Origin: Variovorax sp. HW608
Lineage (GTDB): Bacteria > Pseudomonadota > Gammaproteobacteria > Burkholderiales > Burkholderiaceae_C
NCBI RefSeq assembly: GCF_900090195.1
Contig: NZ_LT607803.1
Location: forward strand, 4,180,229-4,244,228
Direction of reading: 5' to 3'
DNA length: 64,000 nt
Shown: positions 41,465 through 49,113 of the stretch, piece after piece
Layout of the letters: the number at the start of each line of letters is the position of its first letter
Numbering within the stretch: the first letter of the stretch is position 1
Notes under the pieces: generated by a model
The model's database searches: none
The model's input: only the letters and a program-made list of their open reading frames with translations
What the model was told of the DNA's origin: nothing
Program-made: the position numbers and the translations under genes

Positions 41465-42673
41465 TCAGGGTGCCAGCAATTTCGCGCCGCCGGAGGTCAC
41501 TTCCTTCGGCCAGACCACCACCCACTTGCCATCCTGGATCTGCTTGATGCGCATCAGGTCGTCGCCGAAGTTGCCGACGCCGTCGAAGCGCAGCTTGCCC
41601 TGGATGGTGTCGACCTTGTGCGTCTTCAGGTAGTTGGCAATGGCCTTGTCGTCGAGGCTCTTGGTACCCGCGATGCCGGCTTCGAGGATCTGCCACGCGG
41701 TGTACGAGGCCGCGGCCTGCGTTTCGACCGAGGTGTCGGTGAAGCCGGCCTTGGCCGCGCGCTCGCGGTAGAGCTTCACGAACTCGGCGGCGCCGTAGTT
41801 GCTGGTGAAGGGCGGCTGGTCCTCGAAGATCGTGGCCGACAGCGCGTTCTTCGCCTCCGGCGCAGCCAGCAGGGGACCGGGCGAGGGGTAGAGGTAGAAG
41901 TGCTGCGGCGGCACATAGTCGATCTTCTTCATCGCATCGAGCAGCAGGTTGCCGTCGAGGCCGATCGCGCCGACCCAGACGAAGTCGGGCTTCGCATCCT
42001 TGATGCGGTTGGCGATGGGGCCGAAGTCGCGGTTGCCGAAGTCCCATTCGAGGAACAGCACCTCGGTGAGGCCGCGCTTCTTGAGCACCTCGCGTGCGCC
42101 CGCGCTCATGAACTGGATCGACGGGAACTTGCTGGTCACCACCGCCACCGTCTTCGGCGGCTTGGGCGATGCGGCGAGCGCATCGAAGAGCGTGTTGGGC
42201 ACGGTGTTCGCCGGGTCGGAGCCGATCGACCAGGCCGGGAACTGCATGTCGTACTTGGCCAGCGACGGAATGCCCAGCGTGTGATGCACCAGCACCTTGT
42301 TGTAGCGCTGCGCCACCCCCATCGCCGAGAGAATCGCGCCGGTGGCGTAGGGGCCCATGAGCAGATCGACCTTGTCGGCGGTGACCAGCTGCTCGTAGAG
42401 CGTGCGCGCGAAATCGGGCTTGGACTGGTCGTCCTTCACCACCCATTCCACCGGCCGGCCGAGCAGGCCGCCGCGCTTGTTGACCTGCTCGATGTAGATG
42501 TCGCCCACCAGCTTGTGGATCTGCGCCGTGGCCGAGAGCGGCCCGGTGAGCGCCAGCGTGCTGCCGATGCGGATCGGCTGCCCGGCGGGCGTCTGCGCCA
42601 TCGAGATGCCGGCTGCCGCGAGCGCGATCGCGGCCACTGCGCTGCGCCGCCCGATGCCATTGGATGTCTTCAT
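41465..42673 (-). CDS. ABC transporter periplasmic substrate-binding protein (LivJ-like, type I)
   Basis: A 402-aa periplasmic receptor. The signal peptide (RRSAVAAIALAAAGISMAQ) is followed by IRIGSTLALTGPLSATAQIHK, the type I binding-protein start, and by VDLLMGPYATGAILSAMGVAQ and NPDF-like KPDFVWVGAIGLDGNLLLDAM. It should deliver the ligand to the LivH/LivMG/LivF transporter encoded directly downstream. Receptors of this group in Burkholderiales often bind aromatic acids. A 34-base gap separates it from the Bug receptor gene upstream. Confidence 0.92.
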   Translation of the reverse strand: MKTSNGIGRRSAVAAIALAAAGISMAQTPAGQPIRIGSTLALTGPLSATAQIHKLVGDIYIEQVNKRGGLLGRPVEWVVKDDQSKPDFARTLYEQLVTADKVDLLMGPYATGAILSAMGVAQRYNKVLVHHTLGIPSLAKYDMQFPAWSIGSDPANTVPNTLFDALAASPKPPKTVAVVTSKFPSIQFMSAGAREVLKKRGLTEVLFLEWDFGNRDFGPIANRIKDAKPDFVWVGAIGLDGNLLLDAMKKIDYVPPQHFYLYPSPGPLLAAPEAKNALSATIFEDQPPFTSNYGAAEFVKLYRERAAKAGFTDTSVETQAAASYTAWQILEAGIAGTKSLDDKAIANYLKTHKVDTIQGKLRFDGVGNFGDDLMRIKQIQDGKWVVVWPKEVTSGGAKLLAP

Positions 42674-42707
42674 GGTTCCTGTCTCCTATTGGTTTCTTCT
42701 GTCGGAA

Positions 42708-43679
42708 TCAGTCGACCTGTGCGCCGGAGCGCTTGACCAGCCCGGCCCACTTGGCGAGCTCGGACTTGTTGAAGGGCAGCAATTCGTCGGCGCGCAGCTT
42801 GCGCGCTTCGATGCCCTGGTCGCGCAGGCGCGCCATCACCTCGGGTTGGGCCAGCGCGGCGCCGGCCGCGGTGCGCAGTTGCGCGAGCGTGGCCGCTGGT
42901 GTCGCGGCGGGGGCATACAGCATGAACCACGCGACCAGATCGAAATCGGCGACGCCCTGCTCCATCAGCGTAGGCACGTCGCTCGCGGCGGCGCTGCGCA
43001 CCGCGCCGCTTGCGCCGAGCGCGCGCAGCTTGCCGGCCTTGATCTGCGGCAGCACCGCGGCCGGGTGATAGAACATGAAGTCCACCTGCGAGGCCATCAC
43101 GCTCGTGAGCGCGACCGCGCCCTCCTTGTAGGGCACGTGGATCATCTTGCCGCCGAGCCGCTGCGCGAGCAGCTCGCCCGCGAGGTGGCCCGAGGTGCCG
43201 TTGCCGGCCGAGGCGAAGCTGATGCCGGCCGGCTTCGCGGCGGCCCGTGCCAGGTCATTCAGCGACTTGATCGGCGAATCGGCCGCAACGACCAGCAGCG
43301 TCGGCGTGTAGCCGATGAAGGCGATGGGCGCGAAGTCGCGCACCGGGTCGTAGGGCAGCCGGGTGAAGAGCGCCGCGTTGATCGCATGCGTGCCGACCGT
43401 GCCCATGACCAGCGTGCGGCCGTCGGGCGCGGCCTTGGCGACGAGGTCGGTGCCGGTCGATCCGCCCGCGCCGGCGCGGTTGTCGACGATCACCGGCTGC
43501 TGCAGGTTCTTGCCGAGGGCTTCGGCAACGACGCGGCCGACGGTGTCGGTCGTGGTGCCGGCGCCGAAGGGCACGACCATGCGGATCGGCGGGCGGTCCT
43601 GTGCGTGCGCGATGCCGGCGACCAGTGCAGCGCCGATCAGTGCGCCGATGAGCCGGCGTCGTGTGTCGTGCAGCCTCAT
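42708..43679 (-). CDS. Bug family (tripartite tricarboxylate transporter) periplasmic receptor
   Basis: A 323-aa extracytoplasmic receptor of the Bug family, which is greatly expanded in Burkholderiales. A signal peptide (ALIGAALVAGIAHAQ) precedes IRMVVPFGAGTTTDTVGRVVAEAL, the classic Bug opening. VIVDNRAGAGGSTGTDLVAKA, PVRDFAPIAFIGYTP and VPYKEGAVALTSVMASQVDFMF follow. No TctA/TctB membrane subunits are near, so it acts with a transporter encoded elsewhere or as a sensor. The start overlaps the CoA-transferase stop as ATGA, tying it to the catabolic genes. Confidence 0.93.
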   Translation of the reverse strand: MRLHDTRRRLIGALIGAALVAGIAHAQDRPPIRMVVPFGAGTTTDTVGRVVAEALGKNLQQPVIVDNRAGAGGSTGTDLVAKAAPDGRTLVMGTVGTHAINAALFTRLPYDPVRDFAPIAFIGYTPTLLVVAADSPIKSLNDLARAAAKPAGISFASAGNGTSGHLAGELLAQRLGGKMIHVPYKEGAVALTSVMASQVDFMFYHPAAVLPQIKAGKLRALGASGAVRSAAASDVPTLMEQGVADFDLVAWFMLYAPAATPAATLAQLRTAAGAALAQPEVMARLRDQGIEARKLRADELLPFNKSELAKWAGLVKRSGAQVD

Positions 43680-44842
43680 GCCGCGTCTCCTTGCCGGCTG
43701 GCCTTCGCTCGCGCCTGCAATGCGGCGCGGATCTCTTCGTTGTGTTCACCGAGCACCGGCGGCGGCCGCACCGCAAGCGAGCGCTGGCCGTCGAAGCTCA
43801 CCGGCGAACGCACCGTGCGGAACAGCCCCATCACCGGATGCTCGGCCGAGGTCATGAGCTGCAGGTGCCTGGCCTGCGGGTCTTCGAGCGCCTCGCTGGT
43901 GTCGTACATCGGCGCGTGGGGCACGTCCTCGCGCTGCAGGCGGCGGCACCACTCGTCGCGTGGCCGGGTGCGAAAGCGCTCGCCGAGCAGCTCGATCAGC
44001 GTTTCCTGGTTCGCGATGCGGGCCTCGCGCGTGGCGAAGCGCGGGTCCTCGAAGATGCCCTGCTGCTCGATCGCGGTCGCGAGCCCGCGCCAGAACTTCT
44101 CGGGCGAGGACATGTGCAGCGCGATCCACTTGCCGTCCGCGCAGCGCAGCACGTACGACTGCGAGACGCTGGGCCGGCTGTAGGGACCCATCACCTCGTC
44201 GGCCTGGAAGTAGTGCGTGAAGGCATCGAGGTTGAAGTGCGCCATCGCCTCCAGCATCGAGACTTCGACCATGCGGCCCTGGCCCGTGCGGCTGCGCTCG
44301 AAGAGGGCGCCGAGCACGCCGTAGGCGGCATAGAAGCCGGTCAGCGAATCGGCGATCGCGGGGCCGACCACGCGCGGGTTCTCGGGGTTGATCAAGAGGT
44401 TGAGGAAGCCGCTCGCCGCCTGCGCGACGGTGTCGTAGGCCGGCCGGTCCGCGGCCGGGCCGGTGGCGCCGAAGCCGCTGATCGAGCAGTAGACGAGCTT
44501 CGGGTTGAGCTTGCGCAGCCGCTCCGCCCCCACGCCCAGCTTCTCGGCCACGCCGGGGCGGAAGTTCTGGATGTACACGTCGGCATCGGCGATCAGCGCA
44601 TCGAGCACTTCGCGGTCCTCGGCGCTGCGGGTATCGAGCGTGATGCTGCGCTTGTTGCGGTTGTAGGTCTGGAAGTGCGGGCTGTAGAGGCCGTCCTTGA
44701 AGGCGCGGAACGGGTCGCCGGTCTTGGGCTGCTCCACCTTGATCACGTCGGCGCCGAGATCGCCGAGCAGCATGCCGGCCGCGGGCCCCGTGATGAAAGT
44801 GCCTTGCTCGATGACCTTGAGGCCTTGCAGGACAGGGATCAT
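43676..44842 (-). CDS. CaiB/BaiF family CoA-transferase
   Basis: A 388-aa family III CoA-transferase. It shows GLKVIEQGTFITGPAAGMLLGDLGADVIKVE at the start, FQTYNRNKRSITLD, the catalytic Asp in DRPAYDTVAQAASG, and GQGRMVEVSMLEAMAHF. Such enzymes move CoA between a donor such as succinyl-CoA and an organic acid. Here it probably activates a ring-cleavage product before the lyase encoded upstream acts. Both neighbours are joined to it by 4-base ATGA overlaps. Confidence 0.93.
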   Translation of the reverse strand: MIPVLQGLKVIEQGTFITGPAAGMLLGDLGADVIKVEQPKTGDPFRAFKDGLYSPHFQTYNRNKRSITLDTRSAEDREVLDALIADADVYIQNFRPGVAEKLGVGAERLRKLNPKLVYCSISGFGATGPAADRPAYDTVAQAASGFLNLLINPENPRVVGPAIADSLTGFYAAYGVLGALFERSRTGQGRMVEVSMLEAMAHFNLDAFTHYFQADEVMGPYSRPSVSQSYVLRCADGKWIALHMSSPEKFWRGLATAIEQQGIFEDPRFATREARIANQETLIELLGERFRTRPRDEWCRRLQREDVPHAPMYDTSEALEDPQARHLQLMTSAEHPVMGLFRTVRSPVSFDGQRSLAVRPPPVLGEHNEEIRAALQARAKASRQGDAA

Positions 44843-45645
44843 TCGTGCGTCCCGAAGTGGGCGGGCAGTTCGCCGTCGTACTGCATCTCGCGCGTGGCCT
44901 GGTAGGACAGCGCGAAGCCGATGGGCTGTTGGATCTCCTCGTACAGATGCGCGATCAGCCCCGCGGTGCGCGCCAGGATCGGCACGCCCCGGAGCGCTTC
45001 CACCGGAAAGCCCGCGCCGAGCAGCACCGCCGGGATCGCGCCCGAGACGTTGAGCTTGAGCGGCTTGCCGAGCACGTCGGGCATCACCGCCTCGGCCGCG
45101 CCGGCGATCTCGACGAAGCGTTGATCGGTCCCTGCCGACTTCGAGACGGCGAAGAGCGCATCGACCCGCGCATCGCGTTCCTTGTGCAGCGGGTGGCCGT
45201 AGCCCGGGATCGAGCGTCCCGCCGCGCGCCATGCCTTCATCACTTCGAGCGCCGCGGCGGGGAGCGGCCTGCCGTCGCTCGCCAGGGCGTCGATCTCGCG
45301 GTACATGCGGCCCGCGGTCTCCGAGGCGCCCAGGATCACCGACCCGCACCCGAGGATGCCGGCCGCGACCGCGCCCTGCAGCGCATCGGGCGCAGCCGCG
45401 AAGGTCATGCGCGCGGCCTGCACGCTCGGCACCAGCCCGTGGTCCGCGATCGCCACCAGCGTGGCGTTCAGCACCTCGGACTGGGCCGGCGTGGGGCGCT
45501 GGCCGGTCAGGAGGAAGAAGAAATGGTCGACGAAGGAGATCTTGCCGATCAGGTCCTTCGACAGGTCCTGCCCGCGGATGACGATGGTGTGCGCGTCCGA
45601 CGTGCTGATGGCCGTGCGCGGCACGGTCGCTTTGCCGATCTTCAT
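44839..45645 (-). CDS. Citryl-CoA lyase/citrate synthase-like protein
   Basis: A 268-aa protein related to the citrate synthase fold but much shorter than citrate synthase (about 430 aa), matching the stand-alone citryl-CoA lyase group. Features are VDHFFFLLTGQRPT near residue 40, ILGCGSVILGASETAG and the active-site His context SIPGYGHPLHKERDAR, then ALRGVPILARTAGLIAHLYEE. In a catabolic operon it would cleave or form a CoA ester of a citrate-like acid, giving acetyl-CoA and an oxo acid. It overlaps the CoA-transferase gene by 4 bases. Confidence 0.88.
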   Translation of the reverse strand: MKIGKATVPRTAISTSDAHTIVIRGQDLSKDLIGKISFVDHFFFLLTGQRPTPAQSEVLNATLVAIADHGLVPSVQAARMTFAAAPDALQGAVAAGILGCGSVILGASETAGRMYREIDALASDGRPLPAAALEVMKAWRAAGRSIPGYGHPLHKERDARVDALFAVSKSAGTDQRFVEIAGAAEAVMPDVLGKPLKLNVSGAIPAVLLGAGFPVEALRGVPILARTAGLIAHLYEEIQQPIGFALSYQATREMQYDGELPAHFGTHE

Positions 45646-45657
45646 GTGATGTCCTCT

Positions 45658-46542
45658 TCAGGCCGTTGCGGGTGCGAGCCGCACGTCGAAGCTCGCCGAG
45701 TGGTAGGGCACGCGCATCTCGCGGCCGTCCACCGCCTTGCCCGGCGGATGGGTCTCGAAATCCACCACCAGGCTGTCGCGCTTGCCGAAGACCGCGTCGG
45801 CGTCGATGTAGGGGCTGCCGCCGACGAAGACCTGCGTCGTCAGCGTCACGTAGCCCGGCGCCGACACCTGCATGTGCAGATGGCCGGGGCGGTAGATGCT
45901 GCGGTCGGTGGCGCGCATCATGTCGCCGACCGGGCCGTCGTCCGGGATCGGGTAGTAGTTCGGCCGGATCGACCAGAACCAGTAGCGGCCCTGGGCGTCG
46001 GTGCGCAAGCGCCCGCGCGCCTGCATCGACGGCTCGCTGCTGAGCTGCACGTCGTACTTGCCGTGCCCGTCGCCCGACCAGACGTCGAGCAGTGCGCCCG
46101 CGAGCGGCTGGCCGTCGCAGTCGGTCACGCGGCCCATGTAGAAGGTCGGCTCGCCCTTCGCGCCGTTCGCGATGTCGCTGCCCAGCGGCACGTCGGGCGC
46201 GCCGGGCCAGTAGAACGGGCCTTCGACCGTGGCCTCGGTCGCCTCGGTCGCGCCCTTGGCCCTGCTGGCGCGGGCCTGCGCGAGCGCGACCACCATCATC
46301 GACAGGCCCAGCGTGTCCGACAGCAGGATGAACTCGGGCCGCTTGTCGGTCGAGATCTGGCCCGTGGCATTGAGGAAGTTCAGCCCCGCGAGCCATTCCT
46401 CCGGCTTGAGATCGACTTCGCGTGCGAAGGCATGCAGGTGCCTGACCAGCGCCGTCATCAGCTCGCGCAGGCGCGGGTCGGGGGTCTTGGCAAAGGCATC
46501 GAGCACGTCGCGCGTGATGCCGTCCTGGTTGTATTCCGACAT
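45658..46542 (-). CDS. Intradiol ring-cleavage dioxygenase (catechol/hydroxyquinol type)
   Basis: A 294-aa Fe(III) intradiol dioxygenase, first gene of the operon. The N-terminal helical dimerisation domain is typical of catechol/hydroxyquinol 1,2-dioxygenases (EFILLSDTLGLSMMVVAL). The catalytic beta-sandwich has ATVEGPFYWPGAP (Tyr ligand region), LLDVWSGDGHGKYDVQ, YWFWSIRPNYYPIPDDGPVG (second Tyr) and the two His ligands in YRPGHLHMQVSAPG. It should cleave a catechol or hydroxyquinol between its hydroxyls. ATG at 46542 is chosen because the 38 earlier codons lack family sequence. A LysR gene is divergent. Confidence 0.93.
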   Translation of the reverse strand: MSEYNQDGITRDVLDAFAKTPDPRLRELMTALVRHLHAFAREVDLKPEEWLAGLNFLNATGQISTDKRPEFILLSDTLGLSMMVVALAQARASRAKGATEATEATVEGPFYWPGAPDVPLGSDIANGAKGEPTFYMGRVTDCDGQPLAGALLDVWSGDGHGKYDVQLSSEPSMQARGRLRTDAQGRYWFWSIRPNYYPIPDDGPVGDMMRATDRSIYRPGHLHMQVSAPGYVTLTTQVFVGGSPYIDADAVFGKRDSLVVDFETHPPGKAVDGREMRVPYHSASFDVRLAPATA

Positions 46543-46627
46543 GGTGCTTGTCTCCTGTCCCGGCGTCATCGAGCGCCGATGGCGTGGACGATAGGGCGGT
46601 GGCCCGCACCCGACAAATGATGAATTT

Positions 46628-46646
46628 CCATCGATATCATCGATGG
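46628..46646. promoter_or_regulatory. Perfect 8-3-8 inverted repeat, candidate LysR operator
   Basis: CCATCGAT, spacer ATC, ATCGATGG, in the 128-base gap between the divergent LysR and dioxygenase starts. It contains TCGATATCATCGA, a T-N11-A core of the kind LysR regulators bind, and lies 25 bases upstream of the LysR start. Confidence 0.6.
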
Positions 46647-46670
46647 CATCGATCATTCCTGGGGGTTTCC

Positions 46671-47630
46671 ATGGAGATGAGGCATTTGCGCTATTTCGTC
46701 GCGCTCGCCGACTGCCTGAGCTTCACGCGGGCGGCGGAGCGGGTGCACGTGACCCAGTCGACCCTCTCGCACCAGATCCGCCAGCTCGAGGAAGAACTGG
46801 GCCAGCCGCTCTTCGAACGCATCGGCAAGAAGGTGGTGACCACCGAGGCCGGCGAGCTGCTGCGCGGCTTTGCCTCGCGCGCGCTGCGCGAGGTCGACCA
46901 GGGCGTGGCGCTGCTCAAGCCCGATGCGGGCAACCTCACGGGGCAGGTGCGCATCGGCGCCACGCACACCTTCAACATGGGGCTCATTCCGGAATGCGTG
47001 GCGCTCTTCCTGGCCCGGCATCCGACGGTGCGCATCAGCGTGGAGGAGCTCTCGGCCGAGGTGATCTGCTCGCGCCTGCGCGCGGGCGAGCTCGACCTGG
47101 GCATCGCCTACCGGCCCGAGGATCCGACCGACCTGTGGTTCGAGCCGCTCTACAACGAGGAGATGGTGCTCGTCGTCTCCGACACCCATCCGCTCGCGGG
47201 CCGCAAGCGCATCCGCATGGTGGAGCTGCACCGGCAGGACCTCGTGCTGCTGGGCAAGTCGTTCTCCACCCGCACGATGATCGACGAATGCTTCAGCGCC
47301 TGCGGCGCCGAGCCGATGGTGGTCGCGGAGATGTCGACCGTCGCGCCGATGCTCGGGCTGGTCGCGCGCACGCAGATCGGCGCCATCGTCGCGATCAACG
47401 CGGTGCCTGAAGGCATGTCGGGGCTCACCGTGATCCCGCTCGAAAGCCCCACGCCCACGCGGACGCCGGGCATCCTCTGGCGGCTCGGCGAGACCAAGCC
47501 GGTGTTCATCCAGTCCTTCGCGGTGATCCTGCGCAAGACGGCGCTGGGGAACAGCCTGCGGCGCGAGAAGGTGGGGGTGAGGGTGAACGAGAAGCGGGCG
47601 GGGCGGCGGGTGGGCGAGCGCGCGCGCTGA
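46671..47630 (+). CDS. LysR family regulator, likely activator of the dioxygenase operon
   Basis: A 319-aa LysR-type regulator. The winged helix starts MEMRHLRYFVALADCLSFTRAAERVHVTQSTLSHQIRQLEEELG, with the recognition helix in HVTQSTLSHQIRQLE. The ligand-binding domain (about residues 90-300) has VRIGATHTFNMGLIPE and LDLGIAYRPEDPTDL. The start ATG at 46671 has a GGGGG run upstream; ATG at 46677 is an alternative. It is divergent from the intradiol dioxygenase, with a perfect inverted repeat between them. An Arg-rich tail ends the protein and converges on otsA. Confidence 0.93.
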   Translation: MEMRHLRYFVALADCLSFTRAAERVHVTQSTLSHQIRQLEEELGQPLFERIGKKVVTTEAGELLRGFASRALREVDQGVALLKPDAGNLTGQVRIGATHTFNMGLIPECVALFLARHPTVRISVEELSAEVICSRLRAGELDLGIAYRPEDPTDLWFEPLYNEEMVLVVSDTHPLAGRKRIRMVELHRQDLVLLGKSFSTRTMIDECFSACGAEPMVVAEMSTVAPMLGLVARTQIGAIVAINAVPEGMSGLTVIPLESPTPTRTPGILWRLGETKPVFIQSFAVILRKTALGNSLRREKVGVRVNEKRAGRRVGERAR

Positions 47631-47645
47631 GCACGCCGCGGCGGC

Positions 47646-49031
47646 CTATCGAACCCGCTCGGCAGCGCGCAGCGCATTCAGAAAGCCGTTGCGCCACCAG
47701 TGCACGTCCTGCTCGCGGATGCGCGCGAGCAGCTTCTGGTGGCGCTCGCGCCTCTCCTCCAGCGGCATCTGCAGCGCCTGCTGCATGATCTCCGCGGTAC
47801 CGTGCGTGTCGTAGGGGTTCACGAGCAGCGCTTCCTTCAGCTGCTCGGCCGCGCCCGCGAAGCGCGAGAGCACGAGCACGCCCGGGTCCGCCGGGTCCTG
47901 CGCGGCGATGTATTCCTTGGCCACGAGGTTCATGCCGTCGCGCAGCGGCGTCACGAGCCCGACGGCCGCCGCGCGGCACAGGCCAGGCACGCGCTTGCGC
48001 GCGACCATGCGGTGGATGTAGCGCACCGGCATCCAGTCGAGCTCGCCGTAGTCGCCGTTGATCGCGCCGCACAGCGACTCGAGCTCGCGGCGGATGTCGG
48101 CATAGGCATCGACGGTCTCGCGCGTGGGCGAGGCGATCTGGATCAAGGTCGCGCTGCGGCGGTTCTCGGGGTAGTGCGCGAGCAGCTCGCGGAACGAGCG
48201 CACCCGTTGCGGGATGCCCTTGGAGTAGTCGAGCCGGTCGATGCCCAGCAGCAATCGCCGCGTCGAATACTCGCGCTTCATGGTTTCGTACATGTCGCGC
48301 GATTCCTTCGCGTGCGTGAGGGCGGCGAATTCGTCGACGTCGATGCCGATCGGGAACGCATCTGAGCTGACCGTCTGGCCGAAGGCGCGGTAGCGATGGT
48401 CGCCGAGGTCCTCGCCGCGGGCCTCGTGGTGCACGTAGTCCTCGAAGTGCTGCACGTCCTGTCGGGACTGGAAGCCGATCAGGTCGTACGCGAACAGCGA
48501 GCGCATCAGCCACTCGTGCTGAGGCACCGCCGCCAGGATGATCTGCGGCGGCATCGGGATGTGGAGGAAGAAGCCGATGCGCTGCCGGCAGCCCATCGCG
48601 CGCAGCTCGGCCGCGAGCGGGATCAGGTGGTAGTCGTGCACCCAGATCAGGTCGTCGTCCCTCAGCAGCGGCAGCAGCTTGCGCGCGAAGAGCTGGTTGA
48701 CGCGGCGGTAGCCGGTGATGAAGGCGGCCTCGAAATGCGCGAGGTCGAGCCGTCCATGGAAGACCGGCCAGAGCACGTCGTTGCTGTAGCCGAGGTAGTA
48801 GCTGTCATGGTCCTCGCGACCGAGGTCGATGGTCGCGAGCGTGACCTTGCCGGCCTGCTGCCGGTGCAGCTCGCCTTCGCCGGTCGGGCCGTCCTCGACG
48901 ATCGCGCCGCTCCAGCCGAACCACAGGCCACCGCTCTGCTGAAGGCTCTCTCCAAGCGCCACGGCCAGTCCGCCCGCTGCGGGCTTGCGGGGGTCGGCCA
49001 CGCGATTGGAGATCACCACCAAACGACTCAT
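47646..49031 (-). CDS. otsA: Alpha,alpha-trehalose-phosphate synthase
   Basis: Glycosyltransferase family 20 enzyme making trehalose 6-phosphate from UDP-glucose and glucose 6-phosphate. The 461-aa protein shows [88 protein letters not shown] and [14 protein letters not shown], all OtsA hallmarks. It is the last gene of a trehalose operon after otsB and a GH15 gene. A family 2 repeat fills the gap upstream and ends at its ATG. Confidence 0.96.
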   Translation of the reverse strand: MSRLVVISNRVADPRKPAAGGLAVALGESLQQSGGLWFGWSGAIVEDGPTGEGELHRQQAGKVTLATIDLGREDHDSYYLGYSNDVLWPVFHGRLDLAHFEAAFITGYRRVNQLFARKLLPLLRDDDLIWVHDYHLIPLAAELRAMGCRQRIGFFLHIPMPPQIILAAVPQHEWLMRSLFAYDLIGFQSRQDVQHFEDYVHHEARGEDLGDHRYRAFGQTVSSDAFPIGIDVDEFAALTHAKESRDMYETMKREYSTRRLLLGIDRLDYSKGIPQRVRSFRELLAHYPENRRSATLIQIASPTRETVDAYADIRRELESLCGAINGDYGELDWMPVRYIHRMVARKRVPGLCRAAAVGLVTPLRDGMNLVAKEYIAAQDPADPGVLVLSRFAGAAEQLKEALLVNPYDTHGTAEIMQQALQMPLEERRERHQKLLARIREQDVHWWRNGFLNALRAAERVR

Positions 49032-49113
49032 GAGCGAGCCCCCACGCTCGGCACTGGCGTGTCCTCGCTGCCCCCCGAGGGGGCTTTCGCAACTTGGGGC
49101 GGCCCGGCGTTGC
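49032..49113. repeat. Interspersed repeat, family 2, copy E (inverted)
   Basis: An 82-base copy of the element at 31810-31895, on the other strand. In the direction of otsA it runs from GGGCCGCCCC through the CCCCCTCGGGGGG hairpin to GAGCGTGGGGGC and ends just before the otsA ATG. It fills the whole gap between the GH15 and otsA genes. Confidence 0.8.
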
